The position numbers were made by a program, and so were the translations under genes. The notes below the pieces were generated by a model that was given only the letters and a program-made list of their open reading frames with translations, ran no database searches and was not told the origin of the DNA. Positions 23,063-33,032 of a stretch of DNA of 64,000 nucleotides are shown here, in pieces (position 1 is the first letter of the stretch; every line of letters begins with the position of its first letter). This DNA is from Desulfofundulus thermosubterraneus DSM 16057 (GTDB lineage Bacteria; Bacillota; Desulfotomaculia; Desulfotomaculales; Desulfovirgulaceae): positions 1 to 64,000 of the forward strand of contig NZ_FQZM01000004.1 of the NCBI RefSeq assembly GCF_900142025.1, read 5' to 3'.

Positions 23063-25099
23063 ATGCTAGCGCCGTTGCCGCCTTGCAGCGCCAATTGTCC
23101 GGTTAACACCGATGTGCCGGGTTACTTGGCTGCCATAGCCCGGGGGGATTATCAAAGGGCTGCCAGGCTGATCCGGGCCAACAATACCTTTGCCTCGGTA
23201 TGCGGGTGGGTTTGTCCCCATCCCTGCGAAGACCATTGCCGGCGGGGACAGGTGGATGCCCCGTTATCGGTACGGGCGTTGAAGAGGTTTGCCCTGGAAA
23301 AGGCCGGGAAAGAAAGCATTTTTCCCGAGAATCCGGCTGTGCACTCCCTTCCTTACCGGGTGGCCATAGTGGGGGCCGGTCCGGCGGGACTGACCGCAGC
23401 CTGGGACCTGGCCAGGGCCGGGTATACCGTGACGGTATTTGAACGCCAGCCCGAGGCCGGGGGACATTTATATGCTTCCCTGCCCACCTATCGCCTGCCC
23501 CGCCGGGTGGTAAGGGAGGATGTGGGCCGCATCGCCGCTGCCGGCGTAGAGATACGTACCGGGGTGGAGATTGGCAAAGATGTTTCATTAAATGACCTGC
23601 AAAAGGAATACGATGCGGTAATCCTGGCCGTGGGCCTTTCCAAAAGCCGGGGCTTAAACCTGCCGGGGTTTGATCACCCCGATGTCCTGCTGGCCCTGCC
23701 CTTCCTGCAAGGGGCCAACCTGGGCCGCCCGGTGAACATTAAAAAAAGGGTGATTGTCATTGGTGGCGGCGATGTGGCCATGGACGTGGCCCGGACCGCC
23801 TTGCGCCTGGGTGCCCGGGAGGTGCGGGTAGTTTGTCTGGAGACCAGCGACATTATGCCCGCCCACCCGTGGGAGGTGCGGGAGGCCCAGGAGGAAGGGG
23901 TAGAGCTGTGCGCCGGATGGGGACCCCTCCGGGCGGTGGTGGAGGATGGGCTTATTCAGGGTTTGCAAGTTAAAGGGGTGTTGTCGGTCTTTGACGACCG
24001 GGGTTGCTTTAACCCCACCTTTGATGAAAGCAGGCTCTCATTTGTTCCCGGCGAAATGATCATTCAGGCCATCGGGCAGTGTGCCGATCTTTCGTGCCTG
24101 GCGGGCAGCCCGGTAGCGGTAAACGAACGGGGTCAGCTGGTGGTGAACCGGGATACTCTGGAAACCAGCGTGCCCGGGGTCTTTGCCTGCGGGGAGGTGG
24201 CCTGTGGTCCCGGTCCGGCCATTGCCGCCGTGGCCAGCGGCCACCGGGTTGCCACTGCCGTGCGGGCCTATCTGGAAGGAACACCCCTCCCGGCTGGTGA
24301 TGTAGCAACCATCGGTGAGTTGCCGGAACGGGTACGCACCCGCTTGCCGTCCTTTGCCAGGCAGGAAGTACCCGTACTTCCTGCTGACCAGCGCCAGCAT
24401 TCCTTTGTGGTGCAGGAATTGGAGTTTCCTCCGGTGCGGGCCCTGCGGGAGGCGGAGCGCTGCCTGCGCTGTGGTTTGGGGGCGGAAGTGCTTAAGGAAC
24501 GTTGCGCCGCCTGCCTTACCTGCCAGCGGGTTTGTCCCTACGGGGTGCCGGTGGTGGAAGGAAGAGCGGACATACCGGTGGAGGGTTGCCAGGGGTGTGG
24601 TATCTGTGCGGCGGCCTGTCCGGCGAAGGCTATTGTTATTAAGGGGTTGCCGGAGCAAGAAATGCATGCCTTTTTGGAAGGGGAAAAGGGGCGGGTCGGC
24701 GGAGCAACTCCCGCGACCGATCCACCGTTGGCCGTCTTTGTTTGCCAGCGGGCTTATTTCCAGGGACTGGCCCCGGAAGCTATCTCTTCCGCTCCAGGGT
24801 TGGGGCAGGTCCGTCTGGTTTCTCTGCCCACGGCTGGCGCACTGGACCCGCTGTGGTTACTTAAAGCGCTGGAAGCGGGGGCTTTAGGCGTGGCAGTGAT
24901 CACCTGTGGTGAAAACAATTGCCGCCATGCCGGTGGGGCTGCCCGGGTCAAGGAGCAATTAAAGCGTTTCCAAAAGTTGCTTGGAGAATTGGGATACGAA
25001 CCGTCCCGTTTACAATGGCACTGTCTGGGTGAAGGTGGGGATCCCCTGGCCTGGCTCAGTGAATTTGCCCGGGGCCTTGTACAGGCAAATAAATCCTGA
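23063..25099 (+). CDS. GltD-like FAD/NAD(P) oxidoreductase fused to ferredoxin and MvhD-like domains
   Basis: From ATG 23063, behind AAAGGAGGG, this gives 678 residues. Residues 1-90 form a cysteine-rich domain as in glutamate synthase small subunit (CSANCPV, CGWVCPHPCEDHC). Then come an FAD Rossmann motif (VGAGPAGLTAAWDL near 107), an NAD(P) motif (IGGGDVAMDVAR near 243) and FACGEVACGPG near 380. Two [4Fe-4S] motifs follow (CAACLTCQRVCPYG, CQGCGICAAACP near 487-530). The last 130 residues resemble MvhD of heterodisulfide reductase/hydrogenase complexes (ITCGENNCRHAGG), but the usual CxxC at its start is reduced to one cysteine (FVCQRAYF). It likely links NAD(P)H and ferredoxin-like carriers; partners are not encoded nearby. 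Confidence 0.85.
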   Translation: MLAPLPPCSANCPVNTDVPGYLAAIARGDYQRAARLIRANNTFASVCGWVCPHPCEDHCRRGQVDAPLSVRALKRFALEKAGKESIFPENPAVHSLPYRVAIVGAGPAGLTAAWDLARAGYTVTVFERQPEAGGHLYASLPTYRLPRRVVREDVGRIAAAGVEIRTGVEIGKDVSLNDLQKEYDAVILAVGLSKSRGLNLPGFDHPDVLLALPFLQGANLGRPVNIKKRVIVIGGGDVAMDVARTALRLGAREVRVVCLETSDIMPAHPWEVREAQEEGVELCAGWGPLRAVVEDGLIQGLQVKGVLSVFDDRGCFNPTFDESRLSFVPGEMIIQAIGQCADLSCLAGSPVAVNERGQLVVNRDTLETSVPGVFACGEVACGPGPAIAAVASGHRVATAVRAYLEGTPLPAGDVATIGELPERVRTRLPSFARQEVPVLPADQRQHSFVVQELEFPPVRALREAERCLRCGLGAEVLKERCAACLTCQRVCPYGVPVVEGRADIPVEGCQGCGICAAACPAKAIVIKGLPEQEMHAFLEGEKGRVGGATPATDPPLAVFVCQRAYFQGLAPEAISSAPGLGQVRLVSLPTAGALDPLWLLKALEAGALGVAVITCGENNCRHAGGAARVKEQLKRFQKLLGELGYEPSRLQWHCLGEGGDPLAWLSEFARGLVQANKS

Positions 25100-26717
25100 A
25101 TTCGCTGCCGATCCCCTCCTGACTGTTTACCTCAATCCTCCCGCCGTGGCTTTCAATAATGCGGTAGGATATGGTCAACCCCAGGCCGGTTCCGGCATCC
25201 TTGGTGGTAAAAAAGGGTGTGCTCAGCCGGGATAATATCTCCCCGGACATACCGTGGCCCGTGTCTCGTACTCCCAGCAGGATTTCATCGGATCCGGCCG
25301 GCCAGCGGGAGATGAGGGTCAGTCTTCTTACCGGCTGATCTTCCATGGCCTGCAGGGCGTTGTGAATTAAGTTCAGCAGTACCTGTTTGAGCTGGTCCGG
25401 TTGGGCCTTGATGGAGGGTAATTCCGGGGCCAGATCCGGAACCAGCTCCACCTGGGTCAAAAGACACTGGCTCTCCACCAGGGGTAACAGTTCATTGATC
25501 AGCCGGTTCAGGTCCACGTTTTCCCCGCGGGTGGAATGGGGGCGGGCCAACACGAGAAAATCACTGATGATTTCATTGGTCCGGTCGACTTCCTGGATAA
25601 TTACATCCAGGTATTCTTTATTTTTTGCATCCTCCAAGCGTTCGCTCAGGAGTTGCGCAAATCCCTTGATGGAAGTAAGGGGATTGCGCAGTTCATGGGC
25701 CATGCCGGCAGCCATCTGGCCAACTACCGCCAGCTTTTCCTGGTTATGCTGCAGTTCCTGCTGGCGGTGCAGTTCTGTAATATCATTGAAGACGGTGACT
25801 GCGCCGCTGACCCGTCCGTACCTGTCCCGCAGGACATCGGAACGGACCAGCAGGCAGAAATCCTTATCATTGACTTTATAGTGGACCTCCAGGGGACCCA
25901 CTGCTTCACCTTTTTCCAGAGCCCGAACGGTAACCAGTTCTTTTCTATCCAAATTAGGAAAGAGCTCCCAGACGAATTTACCTGTTATGCTGGATGCTGA
26001 CTGTCCCGTAACCCGTTCAGTCTCATGGTTGGTGATGAGTATCCTTCCGGTAGAGTCAACAACAACCACTCCCCCTACCATTTGCTGCAAAATTGTATCA
26101 AAGGTTTGCTTTAATAGATCATATTCTACTTGGGTATTGATGTTCTGGAAGTAAATAACGGTACCCTCCCGGTTATTTCCCCGCATGATAGGTTTCGTTT
26201 CCATGGTCAGGTGGATCTCTTCGCCGTTTTTGCCGGTAATCTCAATTTTCCGGCACAGCAGGAAGGTTTCAGGATCCTCACCCGGGGGACAGCTGGTTGT
26301 CTTTCCTTCCTGGAGCCATTGTAGCAATTCCGTTAATTTTTTTCCCACCACTTCTTCCCGGGTGTATCCCACCAGCTGTTCCCATGCTCCGTTGATGTAG
26401 CTTATGTTTAGTTCAGTGTCCACGATCATGATAGCCATGGGGAAGGTGTCAAGTATACTGTTAAGAGTGTATTGTTCTGCTTTGGAATAGGGTCGGGATT
26501 GGTGTGACAAGCGGCGTTTGTATATACCGAGGGGCAGGAGCATCGCTATAAAAAGCAATAGAGTATGGCCCAGTACCGTACTGGTAACAAGTGCCTTGTT
26601 GGCAGTATACTGCATGGAAACAATTTTATATAGGAGGGAGATCAAAGAGTAGGTTAAATAAAATAAACCAGCTAAAAGGGCTGCTTTCAGGGCCGGGAGC
26701 CAGTTCTGCGCAAACAA
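25056..26717 (-). CDS. PAS-domain sensor histidine kinase
   Basis: This 553-residue protein has two membrane helices (about 10-33 and 45-66) with almost no external loop, then two PAS domains (about 84-200 and 205-318). The HisKA box has H341 (GMAHELRNPLTSIKGF). The ATPase domain (about 425-550) has NLIHNALQAM, DTGHGM and GTGLGLTI. The layout resembles sporulation/NtrB-type kinases that sense internal signals through PAS. It starts at TTG 26717 with a weak ribosome site. It converges on the flavoprotein gene and overlaps it by 44 bases. No response regulator is adjacent, so it may feed a phosphorelay such as Spo0F/Spo0A; that is inference. Confidence 0.9.
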   Translation of the reverse strand: MFAQNWLPALKAALLAGLFYLTYSLISLLYKIVSMQYTANKALVTSTVLGHTLLLFIAMLLPLGIYKRRLSHQSRPYSKAEQYTLNSILDTFPMAIMIVDTELNISYINGAWEQLVGYTREEVVGKKLTELLQWLQEGKTTSCPPGEDPETFLLCRKIEITGKNGEEIHLTMETKPIMRGNNREGTVIYFQNINTQVEYDLLKQTFDTILQQMVGGVVVVDSTGRILITNHETERVTGQSASSITGKFVWELFPNLDRKELVTVRALEKGEAVGPLEVHYKVNDKDFCLLVRSDVLRDRYGRVSGAVTVFNDITELHRQQELQHNQEKLAVVGQMAAGMAHELRNPLTSIKGFAQLLSERLEDAKNKEYLDVIIQEVDRTNEIISDFLVLARPHSTRGENVDLNRLINELLPLVESQCLLTQVELVPDLAPELPSIKAQPDQLKQVLLNLIHNALQAMEDQPVRRLTLISRWPAGSDEILLGVRDTGHGMSGEILSRLSTPFFTTKDAGTGLGLTISYRIIESHGGRIEVNSQEGIGSEFRIYLPVQGPGQIH

Positions 26718-26888
26718 CCTGCATTCACCCTTTGCTCACAGCTTTCAAAGGACTAATTTATTCAACGTTTAGTATCATTTTCCTGCCCCTGGTGTCAAAC
26801 TTTTCCTGAAAAACATCGAAGGTTTTATTTTTTTCTCCGCTCATGGTATAAAAGATTATGGCCATTCTAATTAACCAGCGGAGGTGGG

Positions 26889-27929
26889 ATGTTGAAGTTG
26901 AACAGGACGCGGAAACAGATCTTGCGTGCTCTGATGGCAAAACCAAGCACTTTCTGGGAACTCATCAAGGAACAGGACGGGCACCTGGCTCATTTTACGC
27001 AGGTAATGGAAGAAATGCTTGCCCTGGGTTTGGCCCGTTGTGAAGGCAGTTATATTTATCTCACCGGTAAAGGGAAAAAGGAGGCCCGGGACCAGGGCCT
27101 GTCCCCTTTACAACCGCTGACCTGCCCCACTTGTGGCGGGAAAACCGTTACTTTGCAAGGCATTTTTCCCCGGGTGCTTAAAGAGTTTGAGGAAATTGCC
27201 CGGCAAAGGCCGCCGGCCATTGTCGAATTTGATCAGGGGTATGTGGACACAATGAGTACAGTAGCCCGGGTGGCCATCATGTACCAGCGGGGTGACCTGG
27301 AAAACCAGGATATCCTGCTTATAGGGGATGACGATTTGACCAGCATTGCCATAGCCCTTACCGGTATGGCCAGGCACATCACTGTTTTAGAGGTGGATGA
27401 CCGGCTGGTAGAGTTTATTGATCTCCAGGCCCGTAAAAAGGGCTGGACCAATCTTTCCGTATACAGGTATGATGTGCGCCATCCTCTCCCCCGGGAGTTT
27501 CAGGGCCGGTATGATACTTTTTTGATTGATCCGGTAGAAACGCTGCCGGGTATCCGCCTGTTTTTGTCCCGCTGCGCCATGTCTTTACGGGGAAAGGGTA
27601 GTGCCGGCTATTTCGGTTTGACCCACCTGGAGGCTTCCCGGGACAAATGGTATTTCATTCAGAAGCTGATCCTGGACATGAATTTTGTGATTACAGACAT
27701 AATCCATAATTTCCAGGAATACGAACTGGAAAGGGAAGGTTTTGTGAGCAAAAACTATCCACTTGTCCAAAGAGCTTTCGGCCCGTTGCCTGTACCGGAC
27801 ACCAACTGGTATACATCTAACTTTTTCCGCCTGGAAGCAGTAGCTAAGCCGCGGGTTCCGGAACAAGAAAATATCCCCGCCGGGCGCGAGTTATATTTCG
27901 ACGACGAAGCTTACGCTACTCTACCCTAG
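26889..27929 (+). CDS. bpsA: N4-bis(aminopropyl)spermidine synthase (branched polyamine synthase)
   Basis: This 346-residue protein has an N-terminal winged-helix-like part (1-75), a zinc-type LTCPTCGGKTVTL motif (about 78-90) and a Rossmann aminopropyltransferase domain. The domain has the BpsA signature DILLIGDDDLTSIAIALTGM (about 140-159), LEVDDRLVEFI and FLIDPVETLPG (about 210-220), where the acidic GDDD and DPVE residues bind the amine. BpsA adds two aminopropyl groups to spermidine to make a branched polyamine that protects nucleic acids in thermophiles. The ATG follows GGAGGTGGG. It stands alone upstream of rpsB. Confidence 0.88.
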   Translation: MLKLNRTRKQILRALMAKPSTFWELIKEQDGHLAHFTQVMEEMLALGLARCEGSYIYLTGKGKKEARDQGLSPLQPLTCPTCGGKTVTLQGIFPRVLKEFEEIARQRPPAIVEFDQGYVDTMSTVARVAIMYQRGDLENQDILLIGDDDLTSIAIALTGMARHITVLEVDDRLVEFIDLQARKKGWTNLSVYRYDVRHPLPREFQGRYDTFLIDPVETLPGIRLFLSRCAMSLRGKGSAGYFGLTHLEASRDKWYFIQKLILDMNFVITDIIHNFQEYELEREGFVSKNYPLVQRAFGPLPVPDTNWYTSNFFRLEAVAKPRVPEQENIPAGRELYFDDEAYATLP

Positions 27930-27937
27930 TGCTCTAC

Positions 27938-27966
27938 TTGCATGCGCGGTTGGTTTGTGTTAGAAT
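27938..27966 (+). promoter_or_regulatory. promoter of the rpsB operon
   Basis: TTGCAT (27938-27943) and TAGAAT (27961-27966) are 17 bases apart. It begins nine bases after the bpsA stop and would start a leader of about 110 bases before rpsB. Confidence 0.65.
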
Positions 27967-27990
27967 ACATCCTGGTGCGAATTACACACG

Positions 27991-28049
27991 CCGCCAGACT
28001 TCTACAGGGGTGCCCCGCGAGGGGTTTTGTGGAAGGATGAAGGTGGCGG
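27991..28049 (+). promoter_or_regulatory. structured rpsB leader, possible S2 autoregulatory element
   Basis: CCGCCA (27991-27996) can pair with TGGCGG (28044-28049). It encloses a CCCC-GCGA-GGGG tetraloop hairpin at 28013-28024 and other short stems. Ribosomal protein operons often carry such leaders bound by one of their products. I do not recognise a named family, so the role is inferred from position and structure. Confidence 0.35.
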
Positions 28050-28083
28050 AGGAGTCAAAACCAGCAGGGGAGGAGGTGTTAGG

Positions 28084-28791
28084 GTGGCCATTATTTCCAT
28101 GAAGCAGCTCCTGGAGGCTGGGGTGCACTTCGGGCACCAGACCCGGCGGTGGAATCCCAAAATGGCTCCGTACATTTTTACGGACCGGAACGGTATTTAT
28201 ATTATTGACTTGCAAAAAACCGTTCGCAAGATAGAAGAGGCCTACAACTTCGTGCGTAACCTGGCTGCCGAGGGTGGAACCATTCTCTTTGTGGGCACTA
28301 AAAAGCAGGCGCAGGAGTCGGTGAAGGAAGAAGCCGAACGGTGCGGGATGTTTTACGTGAACCAGCGCTGGTTGGGCGGTATGCTGACCAACTTCCAGAC
28401 CATTCGCCGGCGTATCGAGCGCCTGCATGAACTGGAGCGCATGGAAGCCGACGGGACTCTGGCCGTGTTGCCGAAGAAGGAAGTGGCTGAACTCATGCAT
28501 GAAAAGGAAAGGCTACAAAAGTTTCTCGGCGGTATTAAGCATATGCGCAAATTGCCCGATGCCCTTTTTGTCATTGATCCCCGCAAGGAGCGCATTGCGG
28601 TGGCCGAGGCCCGGAAGCTCAAGATACCTATTGTGGCCATTGTGGATACCAACTGCGATCCCGACGAGATCGACTACGTGATTCCCGGCAACGACGATGC
28701 CATCAGGGCGGTGCGCCTGCTTACCAGTAAAATTGCCGATGCTGTTCTGGAAGGACGGCAAGGTGAACAAGTTGCGGTAGCGGCGCAATAA
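28084..28791 (+). CDS. rpsB: 30S ribosomal protein S2
   Basis: This gene encodes about 235 residues. It carries [20 protein letters not shown] at the start, [19 protein letters not shown] and [12 protein letters not shown] near the C-terminus, all diagnostic of S2. I use GTG 28084 because GGGGAGGAGGTG precedes it; ATG 28099 is the alternative. S2 is assembled late into the small subunit and helps hold S1-like contacts. The order rpsB-tsf-pyrH-frr is the common bacterial arrangement. Confidence 0.97.
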   Translation: MAIISMKQLLEAGVHFGHQTRRWNPKMAPYIFTDRNGIYIIDLQKTVRKIEEAYNFVRNLAAEGGTILFVGTKKQAQESVKEEAERCGMFYVNQRWLGGMLTNFQTIRRRIERLHELERMEADGTLAVLPKKEVAELMHEKERLQKFLGGIKHMRKLPDALFVIDPRKERIAVAEARKLKIPIVAIVDTNCDPDEIDYVIPGNDDAIRAVRLLTSKIADAVLEGRQGEQVAVAAQ

Positions 28792-28812
28792 AGGGTGGAG
28801 TTTTGGTGGGGG

Positions 28813-28862
28813 CCCCGCAGGAAATAATTGCTTACGGGGAACCCCTGCTTTTTTCTATGGTC
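28813..28862 (+). terminator. hairpin/attenuator between rpsB and tsf
   Basis: CCCCG (28813-28817) can pair with CGGGG (28835-28839), and the following CCCTGC-TTTTTT can pair with upstream GCAGG. Either form could end part of the rpsB transcripts ahead of tsf. Confidence 0.45.
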
Positions 28863-28936
28863 TTTTGTTTGGTATGCTTACATAATGGACATAATACCAT
28901 GAAGGAAAAACCTGGTATAAGGGAGGAGATTAACCA

Positions 28937-30952
<2,016 letters not shown>

Positions 30953-30957
30953 CGGTC

Positions 30958-31173
30958 ATGGTCAAGGGGGAGCAAATACCGGATGTGCTGGCTCTGGAGG
31001 TAGAAGAAGCGCTTTCTTTATGCGACTTGCTGGGCTGGCAGGTTCAGGTGCAGACAACAGCTCCTCCCCGGGGGAATCCCCAGGGGCCACAGCGTGTTGT
31101 TCGCTTTACCGTCATCGCCCCCAAGAAAGGTGTGTTGACGGTGGCGCGGGAAGAAACGGGAAAGGAGGTGTAA
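30958..31173 (+). CDS. small PASTA-like single-domain protein
   Basis: This 71-residue protein begins PDVLALEVEEALSLCDLLGW, the pattern of a PASTA repeat (P-x-V-x-G-x-x-x-x-x-A), followed by a beta-strand region QVQVQTTAPP ... RVVRFTVIAPKKGVLTVARE. PASTA domains normally sit outside the cell on penicillin-binding proteins or kinases, but there is no signal peptide or membrane helix here, so it should be cytoplasmic. It lies five bases after frr and three bases before a ferredoxin gene. Confidence 0.65.
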   Translation: MVKGEQIPDVLALEVEEALSLCDLLGWQVQVQTTAPPRGNPQGPQRVVRFTVIAPKKGVLTVAREETGKEV

Positions 31174-31176
31174 TCC

Positions 31177-31344
31177 TTGGCCTATCGCATTACCGAGGAA
31201 TGTCTGGCCTGCGGGACCTGTCTTGAGTCCTGCCCGAACGAAGCCATTATTGAGGGCGAGACTTACAGAATTGACCCCGACAAATGTGAGAATTGCGGCA
31301 CTTGTATTGAGGCCTGTCCTACCGGAGCCATTATCGAAGAGTAA
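31177..31344 (+). CDS. 2[4Fe-4S] ferredoxin
   Basis: This 55-residue protein starts at TTG 31177 behind AAAGGAGGTG. It has two clostridial cluster motifs: CLACGTCLESCP (residues 9-20) and CENCGTCIEACP (near 37-48), each ending in the usual proline. It is a low-potential electron carrier for pyruvate or hydrogen metabolism. It ends the rpsB-tsf-pyrH-frr transcript, just before a strong terminator. Confidence 0.95.
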   Translation: MAYRITEECLACGTCLESCPNEAIIEGETYRIDPDKCENCGTCIEACPTGAIIEE

Positions 31345-31351
31345 TGGATGA

Positions 31352-31380
31352 AACCCCCTCTTCCGGAGGGGGTTGTTTTA
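31352..31380 (+). terminator. intrinsic terminator after the ferredoxin gene
   Basis: AACCCCCTC (31352-31360) pairs with GAGGGGGTT (31366-31374) around TTCCG and is followed by GTTTTAGT. It separates the rpsB-ferredoxin operon from uppS. Confidence 0.85.
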
Positions 31381-31439
31381 GTAAGTATAAATAATAATAT
31401 GGTAATGTCTTTTCAGTTAGGTAAGAGGGGGAGGGCCCT

Positions 31440-32264
31440 TTGCTGAAAAACCTGGTGCGCGTTTTACGGCGCGGTGGGAAAAGGAATCCTTCTGCGGAAG
31501 AAGAAAAGCTATTAGCGCAGCTGGACTTAAACCGTCTGCCTCGTCATGTAGCCATTATTATGGATGGCAACGGCCGTTGGGCACAAAAAAGGGGTTTACC
31601 CAGAACCTACGGCCATCGGGCCGGGGTAGAGTCTTTACGGGACACGGTGCGTACCTGTGCCGAGTTGGGCATCAGATACCTTACCGTTTACGCCTTTTCC
31701 ACGGAAAACTGGAAGCGCCCCAGGGATGAAGTGGATGTGTTGATGAATTTGCTGGTGGAATACCTGCATAAGGAAATAGAAGAGTTATGCTCCAATAATA
31801 TCCGCCTTCATCCCATTGGCCGCATTCAGGAATTGCCTTCCCACGCCCGAAAGGCCCTGGACATGGCCGTCTCCCGCACCAGGAACAACCAGAAGATGGT
31901 CCTCAACCTGGCCCTGAATTACGGTGGGCGGATCGAGCTGGTGGATGCCGTGCGGACCATTGTAACGGAAGCGCTGGCCGGGAAACTTACCCCGGAACAA
32001 ATTGACGAATCCACCATTTCCAGCCACCTCTATACCGCCGGTCAGCCGGACCCAGACCTGTTGATCCGGCCTTCCGGTGATTACCGGGTAAGCAACTTTC
32101 TACTGTGGCAGCTTTCTTACACCGAATTCTGGATGACCACCGTGATGTGGCCCGATTTTCGACGGGTGCACCTTTTGCAGGCCCTTGTGGATTTTCAGCG
32201 ACGGGAGCGGCGCTTCGGCGGCCTGATTAGAGGTGAACAAAGGTGCTCAGGCACAGAATTTTGA
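31440..32264 (+). CDS. uppS: undecaprenyl diphosphate synthase (isoprenyl transferase)
   Basis: This 274-residue protein has the cis-prenyltransferase motifs HVAIIMDGNGRWAQKRGLPR (catalytic Asp near 42), TVYAFSTENWKRP, and the C-terminal DLLIRPSGDYRVSNFLLWQL with YTEFWMTT. It makes the C55 lipid carrier for cell wall synthesis. It starts at TTG with GGGGAGGG upstream. Its end overlaps cdsA by 22 bases. Confidence 0.96.
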   Translation: MLKNLVRVLRRGGKRNPSAEEEKLLAQLDLNRLPRHVAIIMDGNGRWAQKRGLPRTYGHRAGVESLRDTVRTCAELGIRYLTVYAFSTENWKRPRDEVDVLMNLLVEYLHKEIEELCSNNIRLHPIGRIQELPSHARKALDMAVSRTRNNQKMVLNLALNYGGRIELVDAVRTIVTEALAGKLTPEQIDESTISSHLYTAGQPDPDLLIRPSGDYRVSNFLLWQLSYTEFWMTTVMWPDFRRVHLLQALVDFQRRERRFGGLIRGEQRCSGTEF

Positions 32265-33031
32265 GTGCACTGGTGGGTATCCCCCTCTTCATTGCCGCTG
32301 TCTGGCACGGGAACCTGCCCCTTCTGGTGTTCACCGGATTGCTGATGGTGCTGGCTGCTGTAGAAATGGTTGCTTTGTTTCAGCGCGTAAATTTATATCC
32401 ACCCCACGGGCTGGCTGTTTTGGGGAGTCTTTTCCTGCTTGGCAGCGCATATCTATACAAGGACGCGGGCCTGGGGGGAGCAGTGGCACTGATACTGTTT
32501 TTCATTCTGGTCTTCATGGTGCTTCTTTATCCGGCCTTTTCCCCGGTGGAAGGTGCCGTGACCCTGCTGGCAACCCTTTATATCGGTTTGTTCGTTTATA
32601 TTTATCTTCTTCGCTTGTTACCCGATGGCTGGATATGGTTGACTTTCACGCTGGTGGGCACCTGGTCCAGTGATACCGTTGCCTATTTTGCAGGAAAAAG
32701 GTGGGGCCGGCGCCAGCTGGCGCCGGCTTTAAGCCCGGGCAAAACCGTGGAGGGGGCGGTGGGAGGTTTGGCGGGCAGCCTGCTAGCGGCAGTGGCTTTT
32801 ATGATCATTTATCCTTTTCTTCCCCGCGGTCCCCTGCTTCTTTTGGGGCTGCTTTTAGGGTTGGCGGCAATGGTAGGGGATTTGGTGGAGTCGGCTTTTA
32901 AGCGCCAGGCGGGGGTAAAGGATGCCGGGGATATTATTCCCGGCCACGGGGGTATTCTCGATCGTTTTGACAGTATGCTCTTTACTGCCCCATTAGTATA
33001 CTACTATGTGGGTAGGTTTATAATAAGCTGA
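32243..33031 (+). CDS. cdsA: phosphatidate cytidylyltransferase
   Basis: This 262-residue protein has about seven membrane helices. It ends with the CDP-diglyceride synthase signature: DTVAYFAGKRWGRRQLAPAL, SPGKTVEGAVGG, then ESAFKRQAGVKDAGDIIPGH with GGILDRFDSM. It makes CDP-diacylglycerol, the branch point for membrane phospholipids. It is translationally coupled to uppS. Confidence 0.96.
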   Translation: MLRHRILSALVGIPLFIAAVWHGNLPLLVFTGLLMVLAAVEMVALFQRVNLYPPHGLAVLGSLFLLGSAYLYKDAGLGGAVALILFFILVFMVLLYPAFSPVEGAVTLLATLYIGLFVYIYLLRLLPDGWIWLTFTLVGTWSSDTVAYFAGKRWGRRQLAPALSPGKTVEGAVGGLAGSLLAAVAFMIIYPFLPRGPLLLLGLLLGLAAMVGDLVESAFKRQAGVKDAGDIIPGHGGILDRFDSMLFTAPLVYYYVGRFIIS

Positions 33032-33032
33032 G

